Shown here piece after piece: positions 1 to 12,446 of a stretch of DNA of 64,000 nucleotides (position 1 is its first letter; each line of letters opens with the position of its first letter). The stretch covers positions 124,001 through 188,000 of the forward strand of contig NZ_BMNA01000002.1 of NCBI RefSeq assembly GCF_014646215.1. Reading direction: 5' to 3'. The position numbers and the translations under genes were made by a program. The DNA comes from Nakamurella endophytica. GTDB lineage: Bacteria > Actinomycetota > Actinomycetes > Mycobacteriales > Nakamurellaceae. The notes under the pieces are model-generated. The model searched no databases and was not told the origin of the DNA. It saw only the letters and a program-made list of their open reading frames with translations.

Positions 1-3261
<3,261 letters not shown>

Positions 3262-3328
3262 CCCGCCCGTCCGGATGCGGGTCGGCGCGCCGGTCGCGGA
3301 GTCGTCGGGTGCGCCGTGCCGGCGGGCG

Positions 3329-4540
3329 TCAGGCGGGCTCGGCCGCGCCCCGGTCGGCCAGCGCCCGGGACGCCACCGTGTGCTCGTCCCGCGACGGCAC
3401 CCGCATCCGCCGGGTGAGCAGCACGATCACCACGGCCGCGACGACCAGGGCGTACAGGGCGGCGCGCAGGCCGACCAGTCCGGCGATCCCGCCGACCAGC
3501 GGGGGACCGAGCAGGATGGCCGGCCACTGCCCGAGCGAGACGACCGACACCCCGACCGCTGTCGGGATGCCCGGTTGCTGCCCGGCCAGACCCATCAGCG
3601 TCGGCACCACGCAGGCCGAGCCGATGCCCAGCGCGGCGAACCCCAGCAGCGCCCCCCAGACGGTGCCGGTCGCCAGGCCCACCGCCATGCCGCTCGCGAC
3701 GACCAGCTCCGACAGCAGCACGAACCGGCTCGGGCCCAGCCGGTTGAGCAGGCGGTCGCCGACGGTCCTGGCAACGGCCATCGCCACCGAGAACGTCGTG
3801 AACGTCACCGCACCCACACTCGCCCCGGCTGCCAGGTACCCGGAGGTGTACTGGGCGCTCCACTGCACCGCCGCGCCCTCGTTGACGGACGCCAGCAGGG
3901 CGATCACGGCGAGCAGCGCCAGCTGCGGCGTCACCCGCCGGGCCTCGCGGCGACGGCCGCCGGCCACGCGCGGCGGGTCGGCCGGCAGCGTGCGGTACCC
4001 GGCGAGCAGGAGCACCAGCAGCACCGCACTGCTCACCACCAGTTGCGCCCGTGGCGACATCCCCGCGCCCGCGGCCAGCGCCCCGAAGACGCCACCGGCG
4101 AGCTGGCCGACGCTGAAGCAGGCGTGGAACGACGACATGATCCGCCGCCCGTACGACCGCTCGACCTCGACCGCCTGCGCGTTCATCGAAGGCGCCAGCA
4201 GGCCGGTGGCCAGGCCCTGCACCAGCAGGCCCTGAACCAGCGCCGCAGGATGCGTCGAGCCCGCCAGCAGGGGAGCGTTGAGCAGCAGCAGGAGGACCCC
4301 GGCGCAGGCCATCCGGCGCGGACCCACCCGGCCGACCAGGTACATGACGGTCAGCAGGGAGATCAGGCTGCCGGCGGTGGACGCCAGCGCGGCGAGACCC
4401 CACTGCGCGTCGGACAGGCCGATCTGCGCGCGGACCGTGGGGATCCGCGCCGCCCAGCTGCCGGTGGTGGTGCCCATCGCGAAGAACTGGAGTGCGACCG
4501 ACGCCCGCTGCGCCCGCGGCGCGGTCGGGAAATAGTTCAC
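3329..4540 (-). CDS. MFS transporter (YbjJ-like)
   Basis: This is a 403-residue inner-membrane protein with about 12 hydrophobic segments and the pattern of the major facilitator superfamily. The first helix region ([13 protein letters not shown]), the [10 protein letters not shown] segment after it and the basic loop VGRVGPRR match the YbjJ-type MFS group, whose substrates are mostly unknown. The GTG start at 4540 begins [13 protein letters not shown], a short basic cytoplasmic N-terminus. It is convergent with uvrA across 67 bp and divergent from hisE. No neighbour suggests a substrate, so it is best called a putative efflux or uptake permease. Confidence 0.85.
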   Translation of the reverse strand: MNYFPTAPRAQRASVALQFFAMGTTTGSWAARIPTVRAQIGLSDAQWGLAALASTAGSLISLLTVMYLVGRVGPRRMACAGVLLLLLNAPLLAGSTHPAALVQGLLVQGLATGLLAPSMNAQAVEVERSYGRRIMSSFHACFSVGQLAGGVFGALAAGAGMSPRAQLVVSSAVLLVLLLAGYRTLPADPPRVAGGRRREARRVTPQLALLAVIALLASVNEGAAVQWSAQYTSGYLAAGASVGAVTFTTFSVAMAVARTVGDRLLNRLGPSRFVLLSELVVASGMAVGLATGTVWGALLGFAALGIGSACVVPTLMGLAGQQPGIPTAVGVSVVSLGQWPAILLGPPLVGGIAGLVGLRAALYALVVAAVVIVLLTRRMRVPSRDEHTVASRALADRGAAEPA

Positions 4541-4675
4541 AGAGACTCAGTATCCCTGGTCCCGCGGCCGTGGCGGCCCCGCGACGGGTGGACGGGCTGT
4601 GACACCGCTCGCCCACGGATGGCGGTGGACCATTCCGGCGGGTCTGCGAGACTGGGTCACCGTGAGGACCGCGCG

Positions 4676-4939
4676 GTGAAGACCTTCGACAGCCTGTTCG
4701 CCGAGCTCCTGGACCGCGCCCGGACGCGGCCGGCCGGCTCCGGGACGGTGCAGGCGCTCGACGACGGCGTCCACGCCCAGGGCAAGAAGCTGCTCGAGGA
4801 GGCCGGCGAGGTCTGGCTGGCGGCCGAGCACGAGGACGACGACGCCCTGGCGCTGGAGATCTCGCAACTGCTCTACCGCGCGCAGGTGATCATGATCGGC
4901 CGCGGCATCGCGCTGGAGCAGGTCTACCGGCATCTGTAG
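4676..4939 (+). CDS. hisE: Phosphoribosyl-ATP pyrophosphatase HisE
   Basis: HisE hydrolyses phosphoribosyl-ATP to phosphoribosyl-AMP, the second step of histidine biosynthesis, in the cytosol. The 87-residue product begins [15 protein letters not shown] and contains the family core [18 protein letters not shown], whose acidic residues bind Mg2+, followed by [12 protein letters not shown]. The frame is open far upstream, but homology begins at this GTG, and a GAGGA element at about 4664 lies a suitable distance before it. HisG follows 130 bp downstream on the same strand, as in many actinobacteria where hisE-hisG form a unit separate from the main his operon. Confidence 0.95.
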   Translation: MKTFDSLFAELLDRARTRPAGSGTVQALDDGVHAQGKKLLEEAGEVWLAAEHEDDDALALEISQLLYRAQVIMIGRGIALEQVYRHL

Positions 4940-5069
4940 GGCGAGGGTGCGGTACCGCCCGCTCCCGCCGCCCGCCCCGGACCACCTCGTCCCCGCCCGC
5001 ATCCTCGCCGGCGGGACGACCACCCGGCCGGCGCAGACCGCCGCCGCCCCGATCCACGAGGACCCCGCC

Positions 5070-5915
5070 ATGCTCCGAGTCGCCGTGCCCAACAAGGGCA
5101 CGCTGTCCGAACCTGCCACCGCCATGCTGCGCGAGGCCGGGTACCGGCAGCGCACCGACGCCCGCGACCTGACCGTGCTGGACGTCGCCAACGACGTCGA
5201 GTTCTTCTTCCTCCGCCCCAAGGACATCGCCATCTACGTCGGGTCGGGTGAACTCGACCTCGGCATCACCGGACGGGACCTGGCCCTGGACTCCGGTGCA
5301 CCCGTCACCGAGCAGCTCGGGCTGGGCTTCGGCTACTCGGCCTTCCGGTACGCCGCGCCGGAGGGCAGCGGCACCACCGTCGCGGACCTCGCCGGGCGCC
5401 GGATCGCCACGTCGTACCCCAACCTGGTTCAGGTGGACCTGCTCCGGCAGGGCGTCACCGCCCGGATCATCCGGCTGGACGGGGCGGTGGAGATCTCGAT
5501 CCAGCTCGGCGTCGCCGACGCCATCGCCGACGTCGTCGGCTCCGGCCGCACGCTCCGCCAGCACGCGCTGGTGCCTTTCGGTGACGTCATCTGCCGCTCC
5601 GAGGCGGTGCTGCTGTCCCGGGAGGGTGCGGACCGGACGGCCGCCGCGCGACAGCTGACCAACCGGCTGCAGGGCGTGGTGTTCGCGCAGCAGTACGTCA
5701 TGCTCGACTACGACTGCCCCAAGTCGCTGCTCGACCAGGCGTCCCGGATCACCCCGGGCCTCGAGTCGCCCACCGTGGCGCCGCTGGCCGATCCGGGCTG
5801 GGTCGCGGTGCGCGCGATGGTGCGCCGGGAGAACGCCAACCCGGTGATGGACTCCCTGGCCGAGCTCGGCGCGAAGGCGATCCTGGCGTCCGACATCCGC
5901 TCCTGCCGGCTCTGA
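5070..5915 (+). CDS. hisG: ATP phosphoribosyltransferase HisG (long form)
   Basis: HisG catalyses the first and committed step of histidine biosynthesis, joining ATP and PRPP to give phosphoribosyl-ATP. The 281-residue length and the C-terminal segment (about residues 208-281, ending [14 protein letters not shown]) show the long form, HisG-L, which has a regulatory ACT-like domain for histidine feedback inhibition and does not need HisZ. The N-terminus [16 protein letters not shown], the core [10 protein letters not shown] and the PRPP-loop region [14 protein letters not shown] are characteristic. The ATG at 5070 is preceded by GAGGA and matches the usual start of homologues. The open frame extends further upstream without homology. 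Confidence 0.97.
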   Translation: MLRVAVPNKGTLSEPATAMLREAGYRQRTDARDLTVLDVANDVEFFFLRPKDIAIYVGSGELDLGITGRDLALDSGAPVTEQLGLGFGYSAFRYAAPEGSGTTVADLAGRRIATSYPNLVQVDLLRQGVTARIIRLDGAVEISIQLGVADAIADVVGSGRTLRQHALVPFGDVICRSEAVLLSREGADRTAAARQLTNRLQGVVFAQQYVMLDYDCPKSLLDQASRITPGLESPTVAPLADPGWVAVRAMVRRENANPVMDSLAELGAKAILASDIRSCRL

Positions 5916-5956
5916 GCGGACCGGCTCGGGCCGGCGGCAGGAGCCACGGCCGAGCT

Positions 5957-5979
5957 CAGCCGGCCGGCTCGGCCGGCTG
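5957..5979. terminator. Hairpin between convergent hisG and thioesterase gene
   Basis: A 9-bp perfect inverted repeat (CAGCCGGCC / GGCCGGCTG) with a 5-base loop lies in the 85-bp gap between the convergent hisG and thioesterase genes. No T-run follows, as is common for terminators of high-GC actinobacteria. It could serve both strands. Confidence 0.45.
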
Positions 5980-6000
5980 GTTCGGCCCGGGCGGCCGGGG

Positions 6001-6903
6001 TCAGGCGTGCCCGGCGGTCATCCGCAGGGTCAGCGTCTGCGCGGCCCGGCCGATCGGCCCGATGCGGTCGTGCAGCACCGACGCGGTCAGCCCGGTGCCG
6101 TCGCCGCCGAAGGACACCTCGGTGTCCAGCCCGAGCCACCGGCCGACGGGCTGTCGGAACAGGTGCACGGTCAGGTCGGTGTTCGGGAAGAACGCCTCAC
6201 CGGGTCGCACCCGCACCGCGATGCCGTTGGCGGTGTCGACCAGCGCGAACAGACTCGCCAGGTCGGTGGAGGTGCGGCCGGCGAGCAGTTCCACGCCCGA
6301 ACGCAACCACACCTGTGCCCGTCCCGGTCGCGGTTCACCGAGCGTGCGGATGTCCAACGACCGGATGAAGCCGCCGGGCCACGTGCCCGAGCCGTCGAAC
6401 GGTCGCCCGCTCTCCGGCGGCGGCAACGGCGTCAGATCGGTGCCGGCGATCCGGGTGGTGTCGGACCGCAGCAGGCGCCAGGCCGTCGCCCGGACCAGCA
6501 GGCGGCCGTCGGCCGACATCTCGGCCTCCAGCAGCTCGATGGTCCGGCCGGGCCGGACCACCCGGGCCGACACCGCCACCTCGCCGGCCGGGATCTGGCC
6601 GAGGATGTCGAACGCGACCCGGGACATGACCAGGTCGTCGCGCGGCGCGCACGCCTCCAGCGCGTGCACCAGCAGCCCGGACACCGGACCCATGTGCTGT
6701 TCGTCCGCCGACCAGGCGCCTTGGGCGTGCTCCGTCGACCGGAACCGGCCGGGCCCGGCAGGGACGAAGTACGCCCCCGCGTTGATCGGGACGACCGTGG
6801 ACCGCGGGACCGCAGGGGCCGATGCCCGGTCCGCCGGAACGCCCGCCGGTCGCGGGTGGGAGCGGACGGTGGCCCGGACGCCGTCGTGTTCTGGCCTGCT
6901 CAC
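6001..6903 (-). CDS. Thioesterase-superfamily (double hot-dog) protein
   Basis: The approximately 300-residue protein resembles the actinobacterial thioesterase family proteins of the TesB-like, acyl-CoA thioesterase type, built of two hot-dog halves. Supporting segments are YFVPAGPGRFRSTEHAQGAW in the first half, the central MSRVAFDILGQIPAGEVAV, and the C-terminal pair FFPNTDLTVHLFRQPVGRWLGLDTE and GLTASVLHDRIGPIG. No signal peptide or membrane segment is seen, so it should act in the cytosol on an acyl-CoA thioester. The true substrate is not predictable. The GTG at 6903 (VSRPEHDGVRA) is the likely start, because upstream frame continuation has biased, non-homologous composition. The gene is convergent with hisG and is followed upstream by the RecB-like gene on the same strand. 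Confidence 0.8.
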   Translation of the reverse strand: MSRPEHDGVRATVRSHPRPAGVPADRASAPAVPRSTVVPINAGAYFVPAGPGRFRSTEHAQGAWSADEQHMGPVSGLLVHALEACAPRDDLVMSRVAFDILGQIPAGEVAVSARVVRPGRTIELLEAEMSADGRLLVRATAWRLLRSDTTRIAGTDLTPLPPPESGRPFDGSGTWPGGFIRSLDIRTLGEPRPGRAQVWLRSGVELLAGRTSTDLASLFALVDTANGIAVRVRPGEAFFPNTDLTVHLFRQPVGRWLGLDTEVSFGGDGTGLTASVLHDRIGPIGRAAQTLTLRMTAGHA

Positions 6904-7087
6904 CCGGGCCAGGGTAATGGTCCGCTCGCGAGCCGGCCGGTGACGGGCCGCGACCTCGCCTGGTCCCGCTCCGCCCGGGACGGATCCACGCCTGTCACTT
7001 CTGTCCGGTCGCGGCCCGTTCGGGGCGGATCCAGCACCGGCAGTCCCCGGCGGTCGGGACGGATCCAGCCCGGGCGGTCGCCGGGCG

Positions 7088-8413
7088 TCAGGAGCGGTTC
7101 TGGCTGCCGGCGCCCGGGGCGGGCACCGGCCCGTCGGCAGGTCCGTCGCCGTTCCGGCGCCGCAGCCAGCGGGCGAACCCGGCCGGCCCGTGCCGCCCGG
7201 GCCGCCTGCCGGAGGGTGCTGATCCGGCGCCCTCGGTCCCGTCGGCGACGGATGGCCCGGACATCGGCGCCGGCGGCGTCGTGCCCGGTGTCCCGACCGG
7301 CGGCCCGGGATACGGCGGCGGGACGCCGCCCCAGGCCGGGCACAGCGGGCGGAACGGGCACCAGGTGCACGACGGGTTCCGGCTCGCGGGGAAGTCGCCC
7401 GAATCCCACGCCCCGGACATCGCCGACCAGACCGCACGGACCGACTTCGCGAACCGCTCGAGATCCTGGCCGTCCGGCCGCACCCGTAGGGCCGTGCGGT
7501 CCCGCAGGTACAGCAGCAGGAGTTCGTCGGGCAACCGGCCGCGGTCGTGCAGCACGAGCAGGGCGTACCAGCGGAGCTGGAACAGCGGGCCGCCCTCGGC
7601 GTCCGGGCGCGGTGCGGGCCCGGTCTTGTAGTCGACGATCCGCACCCGGCCGTCCGGGGCACGGTCCACGCGATCCAGCACACCCCGCACCCGCACCCCG
7701 TCGCCCAGGTCCGCCTCGAGCCGCTGCTCGACCGCCTCCGGTTGCAGCCGTCGGGGGTCCTCGAGGGTGAAGTACGCGAGCGTCAGGGCCTCGGCGGACG
7801 CCAGCCACCCGGCCTCCCCACCGGCGCGCCAGCCCCGGACGGCGTCGCGGAGTGGGCCGCCATCGCCGTCCAGGTCCGTCCCGGCCCGGTCGGCTCCGCT
7901 GTCCGCGCCTCCGCCCGCCCGGCGGCCGCCGGGTGTTGCGACGCCGTCCCCGGACACTCCGTCGCCGACGCGGCCGACCTCGCCGACGCGGCCGACCTCG
8001 CCGGTGCCCGTGGCGCCGGTGGTGGAGTCCTGGGCGTTCCAGCCGCTACCGCCGGTGCCGGCGGTGGGCGCCGCGCTGACCCGGCCGGCGCCGGTCACCG
8101 CGACCGGACCGGCGGGTCCGGCGGTGCGCTCACGCTCGGCGGCCAGCAGGTCGGACCACACCTGCCGCACGGTCGGCACCACCAGGTGCGGCACCCGTTC
8201 CGCCGGCGGCCGGGCGAACATCCGCTCGAGGACGGCGTGCACCAGCGTGCCCCGCAACGCCAGCGGGTCGACCGGCTCGGGGAGGTGGTCCACCGCGCGC
8301 AGCCGGTACCGCAACGGACACCGCTTCCAGTCGGCCACCCGGCTCGGCGACAGCACCAGGGGACGGCGCACGGTCTCGCCGGGCGCCACGGGGCCGGTCG
8401 CCGGTGCGGTCAT
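7088..8413 (-). CDS. RecB-family Fe-S exonuclease (PD-(D/E)XK, Cas4-like)
   Basis: This is a 441-residue protein of the RecB/Cas4-like PD-(D/E)XK nuclease superfamily. The nuclease core is seen as GVLDRVDRAPDG followed by VRIVDYKTG near residue 262. Cys32 (WKRCPLRY) plus the C-terminal cluster CTWCPFRPLC near 350 make the four-cysteine set that holds a 4Fe-4S cluster in AddB/Cas4-type enzymes. The same type of gene lies beside trmI and the proteasome genes in Mycobacterium (Rv2119), so this is conserved synteny rather than an isolated CRISPR Cas4; no CRISPR array is present. Residues about 90-190 form a Gly/Ala/Thr-rich linker absent from the compact homologues. MTAPATG at 8413 is preferred over the ATG ten codons upstream. 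Confidence 0.85.
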   Translation of the reverse strand: MTAPATGPVAPGETVRRPLVLSPSRVADWKRCPLRYRLRAVDHLPEPVDPLALRGTLVHAVLERMFARPPAERVPHLVVPTVRQVWSDLLAAERERTAGPAGPVAVTGAGRVSAAPTAGTGGSGWNAQDSTTGATGTGEVGRVGEVGRVGDGVSGDGVATPGGRRAGGGADSGADRAGTDLDGDGGPLRDAVRGWRAGGEAGWLASAEALTLAYFTLEDPRRLQPEAVEQRLEADLGDGVRVRGVLDRVDRAPDGRVRIVDYKTGPAPRPDAEGGPLFQLRWYALLVLHDRGRLPDELLLLYLRDRTALRVRPDGQDLERFAKSVRAVWSAMSGAWDSGDFPASRNPSCTWCPFRPLCPAWGGVPPPYPGPPVGTPGTTPPAPMSGPSVADGTEGAGSAPSGRRPGRHGPAGFARWLRRRNGDGPADGPVPAPGAGSQNRS

Positions 8414-8508
8414 GTCGCCGACGCTAACCTCGGGCCCCGACACCGGGTCCCGCCGGCGGTCTCCTGGTGGATCGACCCGGACGGAGGCCGTCCGTCACCA
8501 CCGAGCGG

Positions 8509-8549
8509 GGGTCCCGTCCGGTCGGCTCGCACCGACCGGACGGACCCCG
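8509..8549 (-). terminator. Hairpin downstream of alpha-amylase gene
   Basis: A 17-bp inverted repeat with a single bulged C (GGGGTCC-C-GTCCGGTCGG against its complement) and a 6-base loop begins 17 bases past the amylase stop codon. It is a strong candidate transcription terminator for the minus-strand amylase mRNA. Confidence 0.6.
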
Positions 8550-8565
8550 CCGTCGAGCGCCGCGG

Positions 8566-10725
8566 TCAGCTCCGCGGGCGCACCAGATTGCGGGCGTCGA
8601 ACGCCACCGAATCCTTGGCCGGGACGGTGACCCGGGCGATTCCGCGCGCGTCGACCCGGACCGTCGGGCCCGTGCACGAGGAGTACCGCCCGGACGTGGT
8701 GAAGGTGCCGTGCACGACGTCGCAGTAGGTGCCGGCCCGCAGGCCGGTGCGGAACGACCGGGTCTGCGGCGTGGTGTGGTTGTTCATCGCGATCCAGGCC
8801 TTGGTGCCACGGCTGAACGAGATGAGGTTCGAGCCGTCGTCCCAGAAGTTCCGTACCGGCGCGCCCATCGCGTAGTTGTGGAAGTCGACCAGGTTCGCCA
8901 CCCCGCGGCTGCGGTGCGTGCACGCCCAGCCGTCGGCGCAGTCGGCGTTGCGGACCATGCCGTCGGCGTCGGACGGCGGGCCGGCCTCGCGGTCGCTGAA
9001 GGCGAAACCGGAGTAGACCTGCGGGGTGCCGTAGCCGTAGGCCAGCAGGAACTCGGTGGCCAGGGTGTTGGTCGCGCCGTCCTTGTAGCTCAGCGTCGTC
9101 GGCGTGCCGGTCGGCCGCTCGGTGTCGTGGTTCTGGACGAACGCCAGGCTCTTGTCGCTGGGCACCAGACCGGCGTCCTCGCCGAAGACCGAGAGATCGG
9201 CGATCGTGCTGGTGAAGGCGGACCGGACCGGCTCGGCGAAGTCGAAGCCGAGCACGTCACCCTGCCGGAAGAAGGCCCACGGCGTCAGCCGGCCCGGGCT
9301 GTCCAGGGACACCTCCAGGGCGATGTAGGGCCGCTGCCCGTCGACGGTGCGCCGCAGCTTGGCCTCGATCGCCGACAGGTCCGCCTGGCCGATGTGCTTG
9401 GCGGCGTCCACGCGGAAGCCGGACACCCCGTACGACAGCAACTTGTTCAGGTAGGCCGCGATCGTGGTGCGGACCTTCGCCGACTCGGTGCGCAGGTCGG
9501 ACAGGCCGACCAGTTCGCACTTGAAGACCTCCTGGACGTTGTTGAAGTCGTGGATCGTGCCGTCGGCCTGCGGGCAGTCGGCCGGGTAGTGGTGGAAGTC
9601 GGCGTTCGAGTACATCCCGGGGTAGTCGTACTTGCTCCATCCGGTGACGCCGCCGTAGGACGTTGAACCCTGGCCGGTCATGTGGTTGATGACCGTGTCG
9701 ACGTAGACCTTGACGCCGGCCGCGCGGCACGTGCGCACCATGGCCTTGAACTGCGCCTCGTTGCCCATCCGGCTGGTCAGCTTGTAGTCGACGGGCTGGT
9801 AGACCTCCCACCACGGGTGCGCGACGCCAGGGTTGCTGTTCTGGTTGTTGATCGAGTCCTGCGGCGGGGCCACCTGGACGCCGCCGTAGCCGGCCGGCCC
9901 GAGGACGGTGCGGCACTCCCGGGCGACCGACACCCAGTTCCACTCGAACAGGTTCGCGATGACGTCCCCGCGGCGGGCCGTCGGGTGGCCGAAGGTGGCC
10001 GGCGGCGCCTGGACCAGGGGCACCGACGACACGGTGACGGCGTGGGTGGCGGCGGTGTAGCTGATCGTCGTGGTCGATCCGCCCCCGGACCGGGGGACGG
10101 TGAACGTCACCGGCGCACCGCCCGCGGCGCCGCCCTGCCCGTAGGTCGGGCCCGCGCCGAACACGGTGGCGACGGACAGCGTGTAGGTGCCCGGCGCGAT
10201 CGTGCCGGTGGACAGCGTGTAGACGCCGTCCCCGTCGCGGTCGGACAGCCACGACTGCGGGCAGGAGGCGTTCCCGTCGGCCGAGCAGCCCAGCTGCGTC
10301 TGGAACGAGCCCACGGCGGTCACGCTCGTCCGCGAGTCGGTGACCAGGTGCGAGACCGGGTCGAACACGAAGGTGACCGGCTGCGCCGACGGGACGCGGA
10401 CGACGACGTTGCCCTGGCCGCCGTCCTCGCCGTAGCTGACCGTCCACGCGTCGTTGATCGCCATCTTGTACTGGTAGCTGCCGCCCTCGGGAGCGGGCAG
10501 GTCGAACGTCGCGCCCCACAGCCCGTCGGGCCGGACCGCCAGGTGGGCGGCGGCGCAGTCCGGCTGCCAGTCGGCCGCGCAGCCGATCTCGCTGTCGAGG
10601 TCACCGGCCAGGGTCACCGAGGCGATGGCCGTGTCGGCCTGGGCGACGGACGACTGGTTGAGCCCGACCATCAGGACGGCGGACACCCCCACCACGGCGG
10701 CATTGCGCACCGCGCGACGTCTCAT
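8566..10725 (-). CDS. Secreted GH13 alpha-amylase with two X25-like modules
   Basis: This 719-residue extracellular enzyme should hydrolyse alpha-1,4 links of starch. A signal peptide (MRRRAVRN, then a hydrophobic stretch ending SSVAQA) is followed by two tandem beta-sandwich modules (about residues 33-130 and 131-235) like the X25 modules of amylases and pullulanases. The GH13 barrel carries GFRVDAAKH (Asp nucleophile near 438), ALEVS (Glu acid/base near 470) and QNHDTER (Asp near 533). A C-terminal beta domain ends the protein. Cysteine pairs suit a secreted protein. GGAGGAAC sits about 6 bases before the ATG at 10725, which fixes the start although the frame is open further upstream. The gene is divergent from the polyol dehydrogenase gene, and the 241-bp gap between them must hold its promoter. 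Confidence 0.95.
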   Translation of the reverse strand: MRRRAVRNAAVVGVSAVLMVGLNQSSVAQADTAIASVTLAGDLDSEIGCAADWQPDCAAAHLAVRPDGLWGATFDLPAPEGGSYQYKMAINDAWTVSYGEDGGQGNVVVRVPSAQPVTFVFDPVSHLVTDSRTSVTAVGSFQTQLGCSADGNASCPQSWLSDRDGDGVYTLSTGTIAPGTYTLSVATVFGAGPTYGQGGAAGGAPVTFTVPRSGGGSTTTISYTAATHAVTVSSVPLVQAPPATFGHPTARRGDVIANLFEWNWVSVARECRTVLGPAGYGGVQVAPPQDSINNQNSNPGVAHPWWEVYQPVDYKLTSRMGNEAQFKAMVRTCRAAGVKVYVDTVINHMTGQGSTSYGGVTGWSKYDYPGMYSNADFHHYPADCPQADGTIHDFNNVQEVFKCELVGLSDLRTESAKVRTTIAAYLNKLLSYGVSGFRVDAAKHIGQADLSAIEAKLRRTVDGQRPYIALEVSLDSPGRLTPWAFFRQGDVLGFDFAEPVRSAFTSTIADLSVFGEDAGLVPSDKSLAFVQNHDTERPTGTPTTLSYKDGATNTLATEFLLAYGYGTPQVYSGFAFSDREAGPPSDADGMVRNADCADGWACTHRSRGVANLVDFHNYAMGAPVRNFWDDGSNLISFSRGTKAWIAMNNHTTPQTRSFRTGLRAGTYCDVVHGTFTTSGRYSSCTGPTVRVDARGIARVTVPAKDSVAFDARNLVRPRS

Positions 10726-10966
10726 GCAGTTCCTCCGGAGGACGGGACGCCGGAGTCGTGCGGCAGCACCGCCGGACCCGAACGTCGGTGTTCGAATAGC
10801 GGCAGACCGTAACAACGGTGTGAGGCCGACCACAACCGCGGAGCGGGGGGCTGTGGACAGCGGGTCGGCCCGGCGGCGCCGGGGCCGTCGACCACGGGGC
10901 TGTCGGCGGCCCTTGCTACCGTCGCAGCTCCACGGCCCGTCGAGGGCCCGCGCGGCCGGAGGCAGC

Positions 10967-11992
10967 ATGGCGGATCTCATGGACGTCTCGGTGCTGCGCG
11001 GGGTCGGTGACCTGGCCGTCGAGCAGCGCCCGGTGCCCAGCCCCGCCCTCGGCGAGGTGCTCATCCGCGTCGGGTCCGTCGGCGTCTGCGGGTCCGACGT
11101 GCACTACTTCAGGCACGGCCGGATCGGCGACTACGTCGTCCGCCAGCCGCTGGTCCTCGGCCACGAGGGCGGCGGCACCATCGTGGCCGTCGGCGAGGGG
11201 GTCGACTCGTCGCGGCTCGGCCAGCGGGTCGCCATGGAGCCGGGCGTCCCGGACCGGATCTGCCGCGAGTGCAAGGCCGGCCGGTACAACCTCTGCCCGA
11301 ACGTCCGGTTCTTCGCCACCCCGCCGATCGACGGCTGCTTCGCCGAGTTCGTGACGCTCGCGGCCGACTTCGCTCACCCGGTACCCGACTCGATCTCGGA
11401 CGACGGTGCCGGGCTCATCGAACCGCTCTCCGTCGGGGTGTGGGCCTGCGGCAAGGTCGGGGTCGGGCCGGGCTCGCGGGTCCTGATCTCCGGCGCCGGG
11501 CCGATCGGCCTGATGAACGCCCAGGTGGCGCGGGCCCTCGGAGCCACGGAGATCATCGTCTCGGACGTGGCGCCCACCCGGCTGGAGGCCGCGACGCGCT
11601 TCGGCGCGACGGTCCTGGTCGACGCCCGGGAGCCGGACGCGATCGGCCCGCAGCTCGAGGTCGACGCGTTCATCGACTGCTCCGGCGCGCCGCCGGCGGT
11701 CCGCCAGGGCATCACCGCGGTCCGTCCGGCCGGGCGGGTGGCCCTCGTCGGGATGGGCGCCGACGAGCTGAGCCTGCCGGTCAGCCTGATCCAGAACCGG
11801 GAGCTCACCGTCACCGGCACCTTCCGGTACGCCAACACCTATCCGACCGCCATCGCCCTGGCCGCCGCCGGACGCGTGGACCTCGACGGCATGGTCACCG
11901 GTCACTTCGGGCTCGACGACGTGGAAAGCGCGCTGTCGGCGGACAAGGATCCGGCCAACCTCAAGGTGATCGTCGAGCCCGGGCGCCGGTGA
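10967..11992 (+). CDS. Zinc-dependent sorbitol/xylitol-type dehydrogenase
   Basis: This is a medium-chain NAD(P)-dependent alcohol dehydrogenase of 341 residues, closest in pattern to sorbitol/L-iditol and xylitol dehydrogenases. Catalytic zinc ligands are Cys41 (VCGSDVHYF) and His66-Glu67 (GHEGGG). The Rossmann motif is GAGPIGLMNAQ. The structural-zinc loop reads PDRICRECKAGRYNLC, in which the first of the usual four cysteines is Asp, so structural zinc may be absent, as in some polyol dehydrogenases. GGAGG at 10958 positions the ATG at 10967. Polyol 2-oxidation is the likely reaction, with the substrate uncertain. It is divergent from the alpha-amylase gene, which hints at a carbohydrate role without proving one. 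Confidence 0.88.
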   Translation: MADLMDVSVLRGVGDLAVEQRPVPSPALGEVLIRVGSVGVCGSDVHYFRHGRIGDYVVRQPLVLGHEGGGTIVAVGEGVDSSRLGQRVAMEPGVPDRICRECKAGRYNLCPNVRFFATPPIDGCFAEFVTLAADFAHPVPDSISDDGAGLIEPLSVGVWACGKVGVGPGSRVLISGAGPIGLMNAQVARALGATEIIVSDVAPTRLEAATRFGATVLVDAREPDAIGPQLEVDAFIDCSGAPPAVRQGITAVRPAGRVALVGMGADELSLPVSLIQNRELTVTGTFRYANTYPTAIALAAAGRVDLDGMVTGHFGLDDVESALSADKDPANLKVIVEPGRR

Positions 11993-12405
11993 CGGCACCG
12001 GCCCGCGCCGCGGTCGCCCGGGGCTGACGGCGGACGGCGGCACGGTCGGCCGCGCACTCGGTCCGCCGGCGGCTCGCTGGACGGCCCGCGGATGGCGGCT
12101 CGCCGCACCCGTCCGCGCGCAGGTGACGCCCTACCGCCCTCGCCTCGGTGGCGGCGGGCTGCACCGCCATGACGCGCCAGGCGGCCCGCAGCGCCGCCCC
12201 GGCCTGCTGCCCGCAGCGCCGCACCTCTCGGCGCCGCGCCGCAGCGCCGCGCCAGTCTGCTGCCCGCAGCGCCGCACCTCTCAGCGCCGCGCCGCACCGC
12301 CGCGCAGGGCCGCGCCACGCGCCCGACCGCACCGCCGCGCCGTCCGCCTGGCCGCGCCACCGCACCGCCTCGTCGCGGGCCTCACCGGACCGGTCCGCGC
12401 ACCCC
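11993..12405. other. Long GC-rich intergenic region with a 53-bp tandem duplication
   Basis: No supportable gene lies here on either strand; the open frames are low-complexity Arg/Ala/Pro readings of GC-rich DNA. It contains an imperfect tandem duplication described separately and leads into the csoR promoter. The sequence is dominated by GCCGC-type words and looks like expanded simple sequence. Confidence 0.6.
12204..12309. repeat. Imperfect 53-bp tandem duplication upstream of csoR
   Basis: Two adjacent copies (12204-12256 and 12257-12309) each begin CTGCTGCCCGCAGCGCCGCA. The first 40 bases differ at one position and the ends diverge. Only two copies exist and there are no spacers, so it is a simple local duplication. 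Confidence 0.75.
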
Positions 12406-12424
12406 TACCCCCTAGGGGTACTAT
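12406..12424 (+). promoter_or_regulatory. CsoR operator overlapping a -10 element
   Basis: TACCCCCTAGGGGTA at 12406-12420 contains the perfect palindrome CCCCTAGGGG and matches the TAC-rich pseudo-palindromes bound by copper-sensing CsoR repressors. It overlaps TACTAT (12419-12424), a good actinobacterial -10 hexamer, so apo-CsoR bound here would block initiation. Transcription would start near 12430, just before the GGAGG at 12438. Autoregulation of the csoR-chaperone-copA operon and release by Cu(I) is the expected behaviour of the family. Confidence 0.8.
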
Positions 12425-12446
12425 GGAGGCGACGAGCGGAGGACAG

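Noticed and set aside
10806-10819. Operator ACCGT-N4-ACGGT in the amylase upstream region
   Set aside because: The 5-bp arms are too short to distinguish from chance in GC-rich DNA, and no matching promoter spacing was found.
12423-12425. ATG as the start of csoR
   Set aside because: It lies inside or directly beside the -10/operator region with no ribosome-binding site, while GTG 12447 has one and gives canonical ligand numbering.
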